The notes: generated from the sequence alone by a model not told the origin. Shown: positions 7,931 to 16,969, numbered from the stretch's first letter. The stretch: DNA of 64,000 nucleotides from an uncultured Anaeromyxobacter sp. (GCA_903904005.1 CAIVAR010000061.1:1-64000); one strand, 5' to 3'. Program-made: numbers and translations.

Positions 7931-9292
7931 TCAGGCCAGGGGGGAACGGTCGACGGCGCGGGCGAGGGCTCGCCGGAGCGCGGGGGCGCCTGGCCCCACC
8001 GCCACGGCCAGGAGATTGCGGCGCCGGAACATGGTGCGGGCCACGCGCCGGACGTCGGCGGCGGTCACCCGTTCCACCCGCCGGCATCGCTCCTCGAGGG
8101 TCTCCTCGTTGCCGAAGAGCTCACCGGTGCCGAACCAGCCCACGAGCTCCGACGGGTTGTCGAGGGCGAAGGTCAGGGACATCCGGTGACGCTCCTTGAC
8201 CCGGGCGAGCTCCTCCTCGGGGACGACGCCGTCCCAAAGCCCCGCCGCCACGCGGAAGATCGCGTCGGCCACCGGTTCCAGGCGAACGGCGGTGCAGGCC
8301 CCCTCGAAGGAGAAGAGGCCGCCGTCCTCGAAGGTCTCGAGCCCGGCGTGGACCGAGTAGGCGAGCCCGTGCCGCTCGATCACCTCGAACGGGAGCCGGG
8401 AGGAGAGGCCGTCGTCGAGGAGGCGCCGGACGACGAGCGCCACGGCGTGGTCCCGGTGGCGCTCGGGAACGGCCGGGAAGGCCAGCGCGAACTCCACCTG
8501 CGCGTCGTCATGCTCGACCGAGCGGATGGTGGGCCCTTCCGGCCAGGTGGACGGCGGATCGACGGGCGGGGGCAGGCCCCGGGGGAGCGCGCCGAGTCGC
8601 GGGGTGGCGAGTTCCACCACCTCCTCGTACGAGACCGGCCCGGCCGCCACCAGCACCACGCTCGCGGCCGTGTAGTGGCGGGCGTGGTGCGCCCGGAGCG
8701 CCGGATCGGAGAGGGCCCGGACGCTGCCGCGCGTGCCGGCGATCTTCTGGCCGAGCCCGTGCCCGGCGAAGGCGATGCGCTTCACCAGGTTGTCGGGATC
8801 GACGTCGCGCCCGCGCGAGTCGACCTCGTCCAGGATCTCCTCGAGGATCACCCGCCGCTCCACCTCGATGTCCCGCATCAGCGGGTGGCGGGCCAGGTCG
8901 GCGAGGACGTCGATGCCCGTCTCCAGGCCGGCCGGGTGGAGCGAGGTGTAGAGGCAGGTGTGGTCCCGCGCGGTCATGGCGTTCATGCTTCCGCCCGCCG
9001 CCTCCACCGCCTCGTTCATGGCCCGGCTGTCGGGGTAGCCCCGGCTGCCCCGGAAGAGCAGGTGCTCCACGAAGTGGGAGGCGCCGTTGGCCTCCGGCCG
9101 CTCGTGGCGCGAGCCCACCCGGACGTAGAGGGCGAGCATGGCCGAGTGGAGCCCCGGCGTCCGGGCCACCACGATCCGGGCGCCGTTCGGGAGCCTCGCC
9201 CGCTGACCGAGGAGGAATGGCCCCTCGGCCATGGGAGACCTGCCCCGCAGGGGATCCCGAAACCGCCTCTTGCTCCGCTTCGTCGGCTTCAC
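7931..9292 (-). CDS. M16-family zinc peptidase (mitochondrial-processing-peptidase-like)
   Basis: This is a 453-residue M16 protein with the inverted zinc motif HFVEH and the distal glutamate in VERRVILEEILDEVDSRGRD, so it should be an active protease. The second half has the usual inactive M16 C-terminal domain. GTG at 9292 is chosen because it overlaps the kinase stop as GTGA; ATG at 9231 is an alternative that would remove about 20 basic residues. There is no clear signal peptide. Such proteins degrade peptides or process precursors; the specific substrate is unknown. Confidence 0.85.
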   Translation of the reverse strand: MKPTKRSKRRFRDPLRGRSPMAEGPFLLGQRARLPNGARIVVARTPGLHSAMLALYVRVGSRHERPEANGASHFVEHLLFRGSRGYPDSRAMNEAVEAAGGSMNAMTARDHTCLYTSLHPAGLETGIDVLADLARHPLMRDIEVERRVILEEILDEVDSRGRDVDPDNLVKRIAFAGHGLGQKIAGTRGSVRALSDPALRAHHARHYTAASVVLVAAGPVSYEEVVELATPRLGALPRGLPPPVDPPSTWPEGPTIRSVEHDDAQVEFALAFPAVPERHRDHAVALVVRRLLDDGLSSRLPFEVIERHGLAYSVHAGLETFEDGGLFSFEGACTAVRLEPVADAIFRVAAGLWDGVVPEEELARVKERHRMSLTFALDNPSELVGWFGTGELFGNEETLEERCRRVERVTAADVRRVARTMFRRRNLLAVAVGPGAPALRRALARAVDRSPLA

Positions 9293-10815
9293 GCGCTCAC
9301 CGCCTCCTCGCCACCGGCACCGTCCGGCGCAGGCGGGATGCATACCGAGAAGGAAGTTCCCCGGCCCACCTCACTCTGGCACCGGATGGTTCCACCGTGC
9401 TCCGTCACCACTTGCAACGTGAACGCCAGCCCGAGCCCGGTCCCTCCCGACTTCGTGGAAAAGAACGGATCGAAGATTTTCGCCTGTCCTTCCGAGGGGA
9501 TGCCCGGTCCAGTGTCCGAGACCGTGGCCTCGACCCCACCGTCCGCGGTCCGGACGGTCCGGACGACGACGGTCCCGCCCGCGGACATGGCCTCGCGGCT
9601 GTTGCGGAGCAGGTTCAGGAAGGCGGCGCGAAGTTGCCCCTCGTCGCCCCAGATCGGAGGGAGGTCGGGGGCGAGCTCGCGTCGAACCGTCACCCCGGCA
9701 CCGGCCATCTCCGGCGCGACGAAGTCGACGAGCCCCCCCAGGATCTCGTTCAGGTCCTCGCGGGTCATCACCGGCCGGGGCAGTCGGGCGAAGCGCAGGT
9801 ACTCTTCGGCCACGCCGTTCAGCCGGTCGACCTCCCGGGTGATGGCGCGCAGGAGCGCTCGGGCCTCCGCCGACGCCCCGGGCTCGATCTCGTCGGCGAG
9901 CAGCTCGGCGTTGAGCCCCAGGGAGTTGAGCGGGTTTCGGATCTCGTGGGTGATGTGGGCCGAGATGCGCCCCACGGCCGCGAGCCGCTCGGCGCGCCGC
10001 AGTTCCTGCCGCTGCCGCTCCAGCGACTCGGCCATGGCGTTGAACTCGCGTGCCAGGACGCCGAGCTCGTCGCTCCCCCGGACCTCCACCTGTCGCGAGA
10101 GGTCGCCCGAGGCCACCGCCTTCACCCCTTCGGTGAGGGTCCGGATGGGGGCGAGCAGGCGCTGCGACACGAGCGCCGCACCGGCCCCCACGGAGAGGGC
10201 GAGCAGCGTGTAGATGACGATGGAGGCCACCGTCCGCGATTCCTCGCGCCCGGCGCGGAGGACGAGCTCGCTCGTGTGGCTCTCCAGCGCGGCCTGGAGG
10301 AGCTTCACGTCGATGGCGAGGGCCTTCTCCATGGTCCGCGCCGCCTGGAGGCTCGTCTCGGGCGGCGGCGCCTCACCGGTCTCGGCGGTGTCGAGGAGCG
10401 CCCGGGCCGCGCCGTCGTACCGGGACCAGGAGGCGTCGAGCCCGTCCAGTCGCCCCACCACCTCCTTCAGGAAGGCGGCCTCCTCCGCCGGGGCCTCCTT
10501 CAGGGCACGGCCGGCCACGGCCCGCCCCTCGGCGATCTTCTCGCGCACCAGCGACGGGAAGCGGGCCCGGGCCAGCGCCACGAGCGCCCGGCGCGAGGCC
10601 GGGTCGAGGGCCCCGGCCTCGAGCAGCCGGGGGGCCACCCAGTCCTTCACGTCGATCTGGGCGGCGATCCGGGTGAGGGGCAGGTACGCGTCGGACAGGA
10701 GGCGGAGGCTCCGGCCCAGGTCGTGGAGCCTGGCGATCCCGAAGGCCGAGACCAGCGCGAACGCGGCGAGGGAGACCCCGAAGGCGAGGAAGATCTTGGT
10801 GGCGACGCTGCGCAA
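9289..10815 (-). CDS. Membrane sensor histidine kinase (HAMP, HisKA, HATPase)
   Basis: This is a kinase of about 508 residues. TM1 spans residues about 5-28; a helical periplasmic sensor follows; TM2 (IVIYTLLALSVGAGAAL) leads into HAMP (LAPIRTLTEGVKAVASGDLS). The H-box is ISAHITHEIRNPLNSLGLNA, and the ATPase boxes are NLLRNSREAM, DTGPGIP and GTGLGLAF. The proposed start is TTG at 10815, since no ATG or GTG precedes TM1 closely; the start is therefore uncertain. Its stop overlaps the M16 peptidase start. No cognate response regulator is adjacent. Confidence 0.85.
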   Translation of the reverse strand: MRSVATKIFLAFGVSLAAFALVSAFGIARLHDLGRSLRLLSDAYLPLTRIAAQIDVKDWVAPRLLEAGALDPASRRALVALARARFPSLVREKIAEGRAVAGRALKEAPAEEAAFLKEVVGRLDGLDASWSRYDGAARALLDTAETGEAPPPETSLQAARTMEKALAIDVKLLQAALESHTSELVLRAGREESRTVASIVIYTLLALSVGAGAALVSQRLLAPIRTLTEGVKAVASGDLSRQVEVRGSDELGVLAREFNAMAESLERQRQELRRAERLAAVGRISAHITHEIRNPLNSLGLNAELLADEIEPGASAEARALLRAITREVDRLNGVAEEYLRFARLPRPVMTREDLNEILGGLVDFVAPEMAGAGVTVRRELAPDLPPIWGDEGQLRAAFLNLLRNSREAMSAGGTVVVRTVRTADGGVEATVSDTGPGIPSEGQAKIFDPFFSTKSGGTGLGLAFTLQVVTEHGGTIRCQSEVGRGTSFSVCIPPAPDGAGGEEAVSA

Positions 10816-10845
10816 GGCGGGAATGTAACCCGCGTTCGGTCCGCC

Positions 10846-10875
10846 TTGCCAAGAGGTCGGCACGGGCGTTAGCTT
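10846..10875 (+). promoter_or_regulatory. Possible promoter of the coiled-coil gene
   Basis: TTGCCA (10846-10851), an 18-base spacer and TAGCTT (10870-10875) lie 9 bases before the ATG at 10885. No ribosome site is present between them, so the transcript may be leaderless. The -10 match is weak. Confidence 0.3.
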
Positions 10876-10884
10876 CGTCCCCCC

Positions 10885-11769
10885 ATGACCGGTCTCCTCC
10901 TCTTCATCGCCCTCGCGGCGGTCCTCGTGGCCGTCTACTTCTTCACCTCCCACCGAACCGCCAGCGGACAGCTGGCCGGGAAGGAGGAGGCGCTCCGATC
11001 CCTCCTGCAGAAGGCCGAGGCGGCCGCGAAGGAGGCGTCCGCCTCCCGCGCCGAGGCGAAGGAGCGGCGCGACGAGGCCTCCCATCTTCGCGACCAGCTG
11101 AAGGAGGCCAAGAAGAAGGCCTTCGACCAGGCGGAGGCCGTGAAGAAGTCGGCCGGCGCTCCGGCGCTGCGCGAGGAGATCGAGAAGCTCACCACGCGCC
11201 TCACCGACTCCCGGGCGGAGGCGGCCGCGGCCGCGGATCGGGCCCGGGTCCTCGAGGCCCAGGCGCTCACGGCGGCGCGGGAGCTGGAGAAGGGGCGTGC
11301 CGAGGCTGCGGAGGCCGTGGCCCGGGCCCATGCCCAGGCGCTCCACGCGGCCCAGGCGGCCGCCGAGCCGCTCGCGCCGACCCTCCCGGCAGCCGGCGAG
11401 GAGTCGCAGCTTCGCGCCGAGCTTCGTGCCGAGAAGGATCGGGCCGACAAGGCCGAGGCGAAGCTTGCCGAGGTCCGGAAGAAGGGCGCCGAGATGGAGC
11501 GGGACCTCAAGGCGGCCAAGGGGCGGCTCGAGACCGAGAAGCGCGTCTACATGGTGCAGAAGGGCGAGCTCGACATCGCCAAGGACCGGTACCTCGAGCT
11601 GAAGCGGCGCAACGACGCGCTCCGAAAGGAGCACGAGGATCTCATCGACGCCGTCCGGCAGGCCGCCCGCGAGGAGCGAAGGGCCCAGGAGACTGCGGCC
11701 GCGGCAACCCAGGCCGCGCCCCCCGAGGCCCCGGCCGCCCCAGCCTCGCCCACGCCCGCCGGCGAGTAG
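10885..11769 (+). CDS. Membrane-anchored coiled-coil protein of unknown function
   Basis: This 294-residue protein has an N-terminal membrane helix (LLLFIALAAVLVAVYFF, residues about 4-20). About 230 residues rich in Ala, Glu, Lys and Arg in heptad-like order follow, predicting a long coiled coil, and the tail is Ala/Pro-rich. No enzymatic motif is visible and I do not recognise the family; a scaffold or envelope-organising role is possible. It lies 24 bases before the paired WYL regulators and is probably co-transcribed with them. Confidence 0.7.
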   Translation: MTGLLLFIALAAVLVAVYFFTSHRTASGQLAGKEEALRSLLQKAEAAAKEASASRAEAKERRDEASHLRDQLKEAKKKAFDQAEAVKKSAGAPALREEIEKLTTRLTDSRAEAAAAADRARVLEAQALTAARELEKGRAEAAEAVARAHAQALHAAQAAAEPLAPTLPAAGEESQLRAELRAEKDRADKAEAKLAEVRKKGAEMERDLKAAKGRLETEKRVYMVQKGELDIAKDRYLELKRRNDALRKEHEDLIDAVRQAAREERRAQETAAAATQAAPPEAPAAPASPTPAGE

Positions 11770-11793
11770 CCCCGCCGGCACGGTCCTCGCCCC

Positions 11794-12807
11794 ATGCAGA
11801 AGGCGGAGCGACTCCTCGATCTGGCGGCCCTGCTGCTGCGCGCTTCGGAGCCGGTCTCCTGGCGCGAGATCCAGGAGCAGTTCCCCGACGACTACGGCGG
11901 CAGCGGCGAGGCGGCCATCCGCAAGTTCGAGCGGGACAAGGCCGAGTTGCTCGAGCTCGGCATCCCGGTCCGCTGGGTCGGCGGCGACGAGGACCTCTCG
12001 GCCGGCTACCTCGTCGACAAGGAGGACTTCTACCTCCCCGACCTGAAGCTCGCTCCGGAGGACCTGGCGCTCCTCTACCTGGCCGGTTCCGCCGCACTGG
12101 CCCAGCGGGCCTTTCCGTACGCCCGCGACCTGGCCCACGCCATGAACAAGCTCTCCTTCGCGGCCCGCGCGCCGGGCGCTTCGGAGGTGGCGGCGGTGGC
12201 CGCGCTCCAGCTCTCCGCCGATGACGCCGACGAGGACGCCCGGGCCGAGTCGTCGTCGCGGCTCGAGGCGCTCTCGGCGGCGGTGGCGGCGAAGAAGCGT
12301 GTGCACATCGTCTACCTCGGGGCGGAGCGGCGGGTCCGCACCGAGCGCGACGTCGACCCCTACGGCCTGTACCAGCGGGGCGGCGCCTGGTTCCTGGCCG
12401 GCTTCTGCCGCCTGCGGCAGGACATCCGCAGCTTCCACCTCGCGCGGATCGTCTCCGTCGAGGTGAACCCCGCCTCCCCGCGCACGCCCGACTTCACGGT
12501 GAGGAAGGGCTTCTCGCTGGCCGACCTGGCCACCCGCGAGTCCTGGGAGTTCGGCGTCCATGCCCCGGTCCGCTGCCGGGTGCGGCTCGACGGCCCGGCC
12601 AGCCCCGAGGAGCGGGACGCCTTCGGGCCCCGGGCCGTCTGGAAGGAGGCCGACGGGCGTGCCGTGGTGGAGGTGGAGGCGCAGAACCAGGAGGCGCTCC
12701 TGCGCCACGTGCTCTCGCTGGGCGATCGCGCCGAGATCCTGGCGCCCCGGCCGCTGCGCGAGAAGGCCCGCAAGGTGCTCGCCGCGCTGGCCCGGAGGCT
12801 CTCGTGA
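11794..12807 (+). CDS. WYL-domain transcriptional regulator (PafB-like)
   Basis: This 337-residue protein has an N-terminal winged-helix DNA-binding segment (about 1-75, AERLLDLAALLLRASEPVSWREI). A WYL sensor domain with VDPYGLYQRGGAWFLAGFCRL follows near residues 185-205, then a WCX-type C-terminal region. WYL proteins of the PafBC type bind nucleic-acid ligands and switch on DNA-damage responses in actinobacteria; that role here is an inference. The stop overlaps the next WYL gene by 4 nt (GTGA), as in pafB-pafC pairs. Confidence 0.82.
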   Translation: MQKAERLLDLAALLLRASEPVSWREIQEQFPDDYGGSGEAAIRKFERDKAELLELGIPVRWVGGDEDLSAGYLVDKEDFYLPDLKLAPEDLALLYLAGSAALAQRAFPYARDLAHAMNKLSFAARAPGASEVAAVAALQLSADDADEDARAESSSRLEALSAAVAAKKRVHIVYLGAERRVRTERDVDPYGLYQRGGAWFLAGFCRLRQDIRSFHLARIVSVEVNPASPRTPDFTVRKGFSLADLATRESWEFGVHAPVRCRVRLDGPASPEERDAFGPRAVWKEADGRAVVEVEAQNQEALLRHVLSLGDRAEILAPRPLREKARKVLAALARRLS

Positions 12808-13769
12808 CCCGCAAGGCCGCTCCGCCCAAGGCCGACGCGCGCGACCGGCTGCGCCGGGTCCTCTTCCTCGTGCCCTACGCGGTCCGCCACCCCGGCGTGC
12901 CGGTGCGCGATCTCGCCCGCCGGTGCGGCGTTTCCGAGAAGCAGATCCTGGAGGACCTCGACTTCCTGCTCGGAGTCGGTTGCCCGCCGTTCGCGCCCGA
13001 CGACTTCCTCGACCTCTACGTCGAGGGCGACCGGGTGCACGTGGCCCTGCACCAGAGCTTCTCCCGGCCGCCCCGGTTCACCGAGAGCGAGGCGGCGGCG
13101 CTGGCGGCGGCGGCCCGCGCGCTGGGTGGGGAGGGGCGGGAACGGGTGGTCCGCGCCCTGCGCGAGGCGGTCCCGAAGGACCGGCGCGCCATCTTCGAGG
13201 AGCTGCTCGCCTGCATCTTCGCCGGATCGCCCCCGGCCAAGGACTCGCTCATCGGTCGGATCGAGCAGGCCATCGCCGAGCGGCGCGCCCTGCGCATCCG
13301 CTACTTCACCGCCACCCGCGGCGAGGAGAGCGTGCGGGTGGTGCACCCGTACACGCTCGCCCAGCGGCTCGGCCACTGGTACCTGTGGGGACACGACGAG
13401 GGTCGCGGCAAGGCGCTGCCCTTCCGGCTCGACCGCATCCGGGAGTGCGCCGTCGACGACAAGCGTTTCGAGCCGCCGACCGACGCGGAGCTCACGCGGG
13501 GCCGGCTCTTCTCCGAGGCGAGCGGCCCCCCGGTCAAGCTGCGGCTCGGGCCCCTGGCGGCGGCCTGGGCGCTCGCCCGGCCCGGTCAGTGGCGGGTCCT
13601 GAAGCGGGACCGCAAGGGCGGGGCCGTGGTCGAGGTTCCCGGGGTGAGCGACGAATGGGCCACCCGGTTCGCCCTCTCCTTCGGGGGGGACGCCGAGGTC
13701 CTCGGTCCCCCGTCGGCCAGGCGTCACTTCGGTGATGCGGTCCGGCGGGCCCTGGCCCGGTACCCTTGA
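12804..13769 (+). CDS. WYL-domain transcriptional regulator (PafC-like)
   Basis: This is a 321-residue partner of the preceding regulator. A helix-turn-helix lies near residues 15-55 (LARRCGVSEKQILEDLDFLL), and a WYL domain near 165-205 contains VVHPYTLAQRLGHWYLWGHD. It starts at GTG 12804 inside the upstream stop. The two proteins are each complete, so this is a pair rather than a broken gene. They probably act as a heterodimer (known for PafBC, inferred here). No proteasome or Pup genes are nearby. Confidence 0.82.
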   Translation: MTRKAAPPKADARDRLRRVLFLVPYAVRHPGVPVRDLARRCGVSEKQILEDLDFLLGVGCPPFAPDDFLDLYVEGDRVHVALHQSFSRPPRFTESEAAALAAAARALGGEGRERVVRALREAVPKDRRAIFEELLACIFAGSPPAKDSLIGRIEQAIAERRALRIRYFTATRGEESVRVVHPYTLAQRLGHWYLWGHDEGRGKALPFRLDRIRECAVDDKRFEPPTDAELTRGRLFSEASGPPVKLRLGPLAAAWALARPGQWRVLKRDRKGGAVVEVPGVSDEWATRFALSFGGDAEVLGPPSARRHFGDAVRRALARYP

Positions 13770-13788
13770 GGCCTACGGGTATCCCCTG

Positions 13789-13828
13789 AGCTGGTGTCGT
13801 GACCCCGGGGTGCGAAACGACCCCAGCT
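13789..13828. other. Imperfect hairpin between the WYL pair and the response regulator
   Basis: AGCTGG (13789-13794) pairs with CCAGCT (13823-13828), TCGT with ACGA inside it, and the loop contains CCCCGGGG. There is no T-tract, so it is at best a weak terminator candidate for the WYL operon. Confidence 0.35.
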
Positions 13829-13895
13829 GTCCCTGCTGAAATTGCTGACAAATTTTCGGCACGACTCGCGCACACTGGCCGTCCAGAGGTGCAAC

Positions 13896-14267
13896 TTGTC
13901 CAGAGTGCTCATCGTCGATGACGTGGAGATCGTTCGGAAGGCGCTGCAGGTCGGCATCCAGAAGCTCGGGCACGAGGCAGAAGGCGCCTCCGACCCCCTC
14001 GTGGCACTGGAACTGGCCCGGCTGCACCCACCCGACCTCGCCCTCGTGGACTACCGGATGCCCGGGATGGACGGAGTTGCCTTCTTCGGCGCGCTGAAGA
14101 GCCAGCTCGGGGACAAGTGCCCCAAGGTGCTCTTCGTCTCGGCGACGCCCCCCGAGGAGGTCCGGGAGAAGCTGCTGCCGACGGGGCTCGTCCCGGAGGG
14201 CTTCGTCCGGAAGCCCTTCCACCTGGACGACCTCTGGAAGACCGTGAAGGACGCCCTCGCCCATTAG
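13896..14267 (+). CDS. Single-domain response regulator (CheY-like receiver)
   Basis: This is a receiver domain of about 123 residues with no output domain. It has the acidic pair in LIVDDVEI, the phospho-acceptor Asp in LALVDYRMPGMDG, the switch Ser in VLFVSAT and Lys in FVRKPFH. TTG at 13896 is preferred because AGAGGTG lies 5 bases upstream and the receiver fold begins at once; an earlier in-frame TTG at 13842 would add 18 unrelated residues. No kinase is adjacent, so it is an orphan that may act by protein contact or in a phosphorelay. Confidence 0.82.
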   Translation: MSRVLIVDDVEIVRKALQVGIQKLGHEAEGASDPLVALELARLHPPDLALVDYRMPGMDGVAFFGALKSQLGDKCPKVLFVSATPPEEVREKLLPTGLVPEGFVRKPFHLDDLWKTVKDALAH

Positions 14268-14279
14268 GCGAAGGACGGG

Positions 14280-15161
14280 CTACTTCTTCTTCAGCCCCGC
14301 CCACCCGAAGTAGAGCTCGGCGACCGCGCACATGTCGTCGGCGCCGTGGCCGCCCTGGATGGCGTCCGCGAACAGCCCGCGCACCGCGGCGTTCACCGGC
14401 ATCTTGGCGCCCTGGTCGGAGGCCGCCTCCTGCGCCAGCCGCTGGTCCTTCTCGGCGAGCGCGATGGCGAAGCGGGGGGTCCAGTCGCGGGCCAGGATCT
14501 GCTCCCCCTTCATCAGGAAGAACGGGGAGTGATAGCTGGAGGCCTGCAGCGTCTCCACCACCTTGGCGACGTCGAGGCCGCCGGAGGCGCCGAGCGCCAG
14601 ACCCTCGGCGTAGGCCGCCATCATGGCGCCGCCCACCGAGTTCACCACCAGCTTCATGAGGGCCGCGTGCGGCGCGCTCTCCAGCTCGATCACCCGCGCC
14701 GAGATGGCGCGCAGTGCAGGGCGGGCCTTCTCGCGGGCCTCGCCGGGGCCGCCGGCGACGATGGTGAGCTGGGCCTTCTCGGCGGCGGACTTCGAGCCGA
14801 GCAGCGGGGCCGCGACGAAGGAGGCTCCCCGCGCGCGCACCTTCTCCTCGACCGCCTTCGCGCAGCGGACGCCGGCGGTGGAGACGTCGACGAGCACCGC
14901 GCCCGCGCCGAGTCCGGCGAGCGCGCCGTCCGGTCCCTCGAGCGCCGCGTCGACGGCCTTCTCGTCGGACAGGCAGAGGAAGACGAGATCCTGGCCGGCT
15001 GCCGCCTCCCGGGGAGTGGGCGCGCTCTTCGCGCCCTTCTTCACCAGGGGTTCCGCCCTCGCGGCGGTGCGGTTCCAGACGGTGACGGTGTGGCCGGACT
15101 TGCGGAGGTTGTTGGCCATGGGCGCACCCATGGTCCCCGTTCCGAGAAAGCCGATCTTCAT
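14280..15161 (-). CDS. NAD(P)-dependent beta-hydroxyacid dehydrogenase-family reductase
   Basis: This 293-residue enzyme has the Rossmann motif IGFLGTGTMGAPMANNL at the N-terminus and the family motif VDVSTAGV near residue 97. The catalytic Lys region LMKLVVNSVGGAMMAA lies near 170. It belongs to the 3-hydroxyisobutyrate dehydrogenase superfamily and most resembles the glyoxylate / succinic semialdehyde reductase branch; the exact substrate cannot be read from sequence. It is a stand-alone gene convergent with the response regulator. The ATG at 15161 starts the nucleotide-binding fold directly. Confidence 0.8.
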   Translation of the reverse strand: MKIGFLGTGTMGAPMANNLRKSGHTVTVWNRTAARAEPLVKKGAKSAPTPREAAAGQDLVFLCLSDEKAVDAALEGPDGALAGLGAGAVLVDVSTAGVRCAKAVEEKVRARGASFVAAPLLGSKSAAEKAQLTIVAGGPGEAREKARPALRAISARVIELESAPHAALMKLVVNSVGGAMMAAYAEGLALGASGGLDVAKVVETLQASSYHSPFFLMKGEQILARDWTPRFAIALAEKDQRLAQEAASDQGAKMPVNAAVRGLFADAIQGGHGADDMCAVAELYFGWAGLKKK

Positions 15162-15305
15162 GGTGCGACCCTTGTAGCCCAAGGAAGCGGGTCGTGAAAG
15201 GGTGATCCGACGCGGACCGCAGGGGCGAAAGCCCTGGCGTGGCGCGGCGCGCCATGCGACGCTGGCCGGCCGGATCGACGCACGCGGGGAGGTCGGAAAG
15301 TCCAG

Positions 15306-16523
15306 ATGGAATCGAGGGATGTGGTCGTCGTCGGGGGAGGGGTGAGCGGCCTTTCCTTCGCGTGGAACGCCGCCCGGGCGGGCCGGAAGGTGCTGGTCCT
15401 CGAGGGGAGCGAGCGGCTGGGCGGGTGCCTCGACTCGCGCCGGACCGCCGCCGGCTACTGGTACGAGCTCGGCGCGCACACCTGCTACAACTCCTACGCC
15501 GGGCTGCTGGAGATCATCGAGGCGACGGGGCTCCGGGACCGGATCGTCCCGCGCGGCGACGCCCGGAAGCGCTTCGCCTTCCTCCGCGACGGCGCCATCG
15601 ACATGCTGGGCCCGATCTCGGTCCTCCTGCGCTTCGACAAGGGCGAGCTGCTGCGCAACGTGTTCCGCGGGATGCGCGCTTCAAAGGATGGCGCCACCAC
15701 CTGCGGCTGGTACTCGGGCGTGGTCGGAAAGCGGAACTACTCCCGCATCCTCGCCCCGTTCCTCTCGGCGGTGCCCTCGCAGAACGTCGACTCCTTCCCG
15801 GCCGCCGGCCCCGGCTCGCTCTTCAAGAAGCGGGCGCGGCGCAAGGACGTGGTGAAGAGCTTCACCCTCGACGGCGGGCTCGCCTCGGTGGCCTCCGCGG
15901 TGGCCGCGGTGCCGGGCATCGAGACCCTCACCGGGGCGGTGGTGAGGGAGGTGCGCCGGAACGGCGCCGGATTCGCGGTCCACCTCGCCGACGGGCGTTC
16001 CTTCGAGGCGCCGGTGGTGTCGGTCGCCGTCCCGCCCTCCATGGCGGCGGCGCAGCTCCGCGCCGACTTCCCCGACCTCGCCTCCGAGCTGGCGCGGATC
16101 GGGATGGCCGCCACGGAGTCGGTGGGCGTGGTGGTCCGGCGCGACCGGTTGAAGCTGCCGGAGATGGCCTTCCTCGTCCCCGCCGAGGACATCTTCTGGT
16201 CGGCGGTGACCCGTGACCCGGTTCCCGACCCCGGGTGGCGCGCCTTCGCCTTCCACTTCCGGACCGGGCGGACGGAGGAGGAACGGCTCGGCCGGATCGC
16301 CGCGTTGCTCCAGGTGGCGCGGTCCGACTTCGAGGAGGTCACCCGCCGGATGACGCTCCTGCCGTCGCCCGTCCTCGGGCACGACCGGGTGGTGGGGGAG
16401 CTCGACCGGATGCTGTCCGGGTCGCGGCTGGCGCTCACCGGGAACTACTTCGACGGGCTCGCCATCGAGGACTGCGTGCAGCGGTCCCGCGCCGAATGGG
16501 CCCGGGTCGCCGCGCCGAGCTAG
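15306..16523 (+). CDS. FAD-dependent amine-oxidase-fold protein, protoporphyrinogen-oxidase-like
   Basis: This 405-residue flavoprotein begins with the dinucleotide-binding motif VVVVGGGVSGLSFAW and a GG-doublet LEGSERLGGCLDSR. It ends with GNYFDGLAIEDCVQRS, the type of FAD-binding tail seen in oxygen-dependent protoporphyrinogen oxidases. A role in heme synthesis is plausible, but no other heme gene is nearby, and other amine-oxidase-fold enzymes look similar. The stop overlaps the convergent argR stop by a few bases. The start at ATG 15306 places the FAD motif at residue 6. Confidence 0.72.
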   Translation: MESRDVVVVGGGVSGLSFAWNAARAGRKVLVLEGSERLGGCLDSRRTAAGYWYELGAHTCYNSYAGLLEIIEATGLRDRIVPRGDARKRFAFLRDGAIDMLGPISVLLRFDKGELLRNVFRGMRASKDGATTCGWYSGVVGKRNYSRILAPFLSAVPSQNVDSFPAAGPGSLFKKRARRKDVVKSFTLDGGLASVASAVAAVPGIETLTGAVVREVRRNGAGFAVHLADGRSFEAPVVSVAVPPSMAAAQLRADFPDLASELARIGMAATESVGVVVRRDRLKLPEMAFLVPAEDIFWSAVTRDPVPDPGWRAFAFHFRTGRTEEERLGRIAALLQVARSDFEEVTRRMTLLPSPVLGHDRVVGELDRMLSGSRLALTGNYFDGLAIEDCVQRSRAEWARVAAPS

Positions 16524-16969
16524 GCCTCGAACAGCCCGGCCAGCCGTCCGGAGAGGGCCCCCGCGCCGCGCCCCCGCGACGGCGCCACGAAGACCGTGTC
16601 GTCGCCGGCGATGGTGCCGAGCACGTCGGGGAGCCGGGCCAGGTCGATGGCGCGGGCCACCGCCGGGGCGCTGCCGGGGAGCGTGCGGATCACCACCAGC
16701 GAGCCGTTCGTGGCCACCTGGGAGACGAGGCCGGAGACGGCGGCCGCCACCGCGGCCGGGGCCCCGTCGCCGATCTCGTAGAAGGCGCCGTCGGGGCGGG
16801 ACACCCGCCGCGCCGACAGGCGCGCCAGGTCGCGGGAGAGGGTGGCCTGGGTGGTGCGAAAACCCTCGGCCGAGAGCTCCTCCATGAGCTGCTCCTGCGT
16901 GGAGACCCGGCCGGTGCGCAGGATGCGCGCCACCGCGTCGCGCCGCCGCCTGGCCTCGGGTGCGCTCAT
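16520..16969 (-). CDS. argR: Arginine repressor ArgR
   Basis: This is a 149-residue ArgR. The N-terminal winged helix (about 1-70) contains STQEQLMEELSAEGF and TQATLSRDLARL. The C-terminal hexamerisation/arginine-binding domain contains TLPGSAPAVARAID and GTIAGDDTVFVAP. It would sense arginine and repress biosynthesis. ATG at 16969 overlaps the argJB stop as ATGA, making argR the last gene of argC-argJB-argR. The palindrome at the argC promoter is its likely target, so the operon should be autoregulated. Confidence 0.93.
   Translation of the reverse strand: MSAPEARRRRDAVARILRTGRVSTQEQLMEELSAEGFRTTQATLSRDLARLSARRVSRPDGAFYEIGDGAPAAVAAAVSGLVSQVATNGSLVVIRTLPGSAPAVARAIDLARLPDVLGTIAGDDTVFVAPSRGRGAGALSGRLAGLFEA

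Noticed and set aside
9289-12708. A leftward open frame of over 1100 codons covering the kinase and the region opposite the coiled-coil and WYL genes
   Set aside because: Only the last 508 codons have kinase motifs. The upstream part is the mirror of GC-rich genes on the other strand and is Leu/Gly/Arg-rich without a domain.
11794-13769. A single WYL gene broken by a frameshift
   Set aside because: Each half has its own HTH and WYL domain and a normal length, and the 4-nt overlap is typical of pairs.
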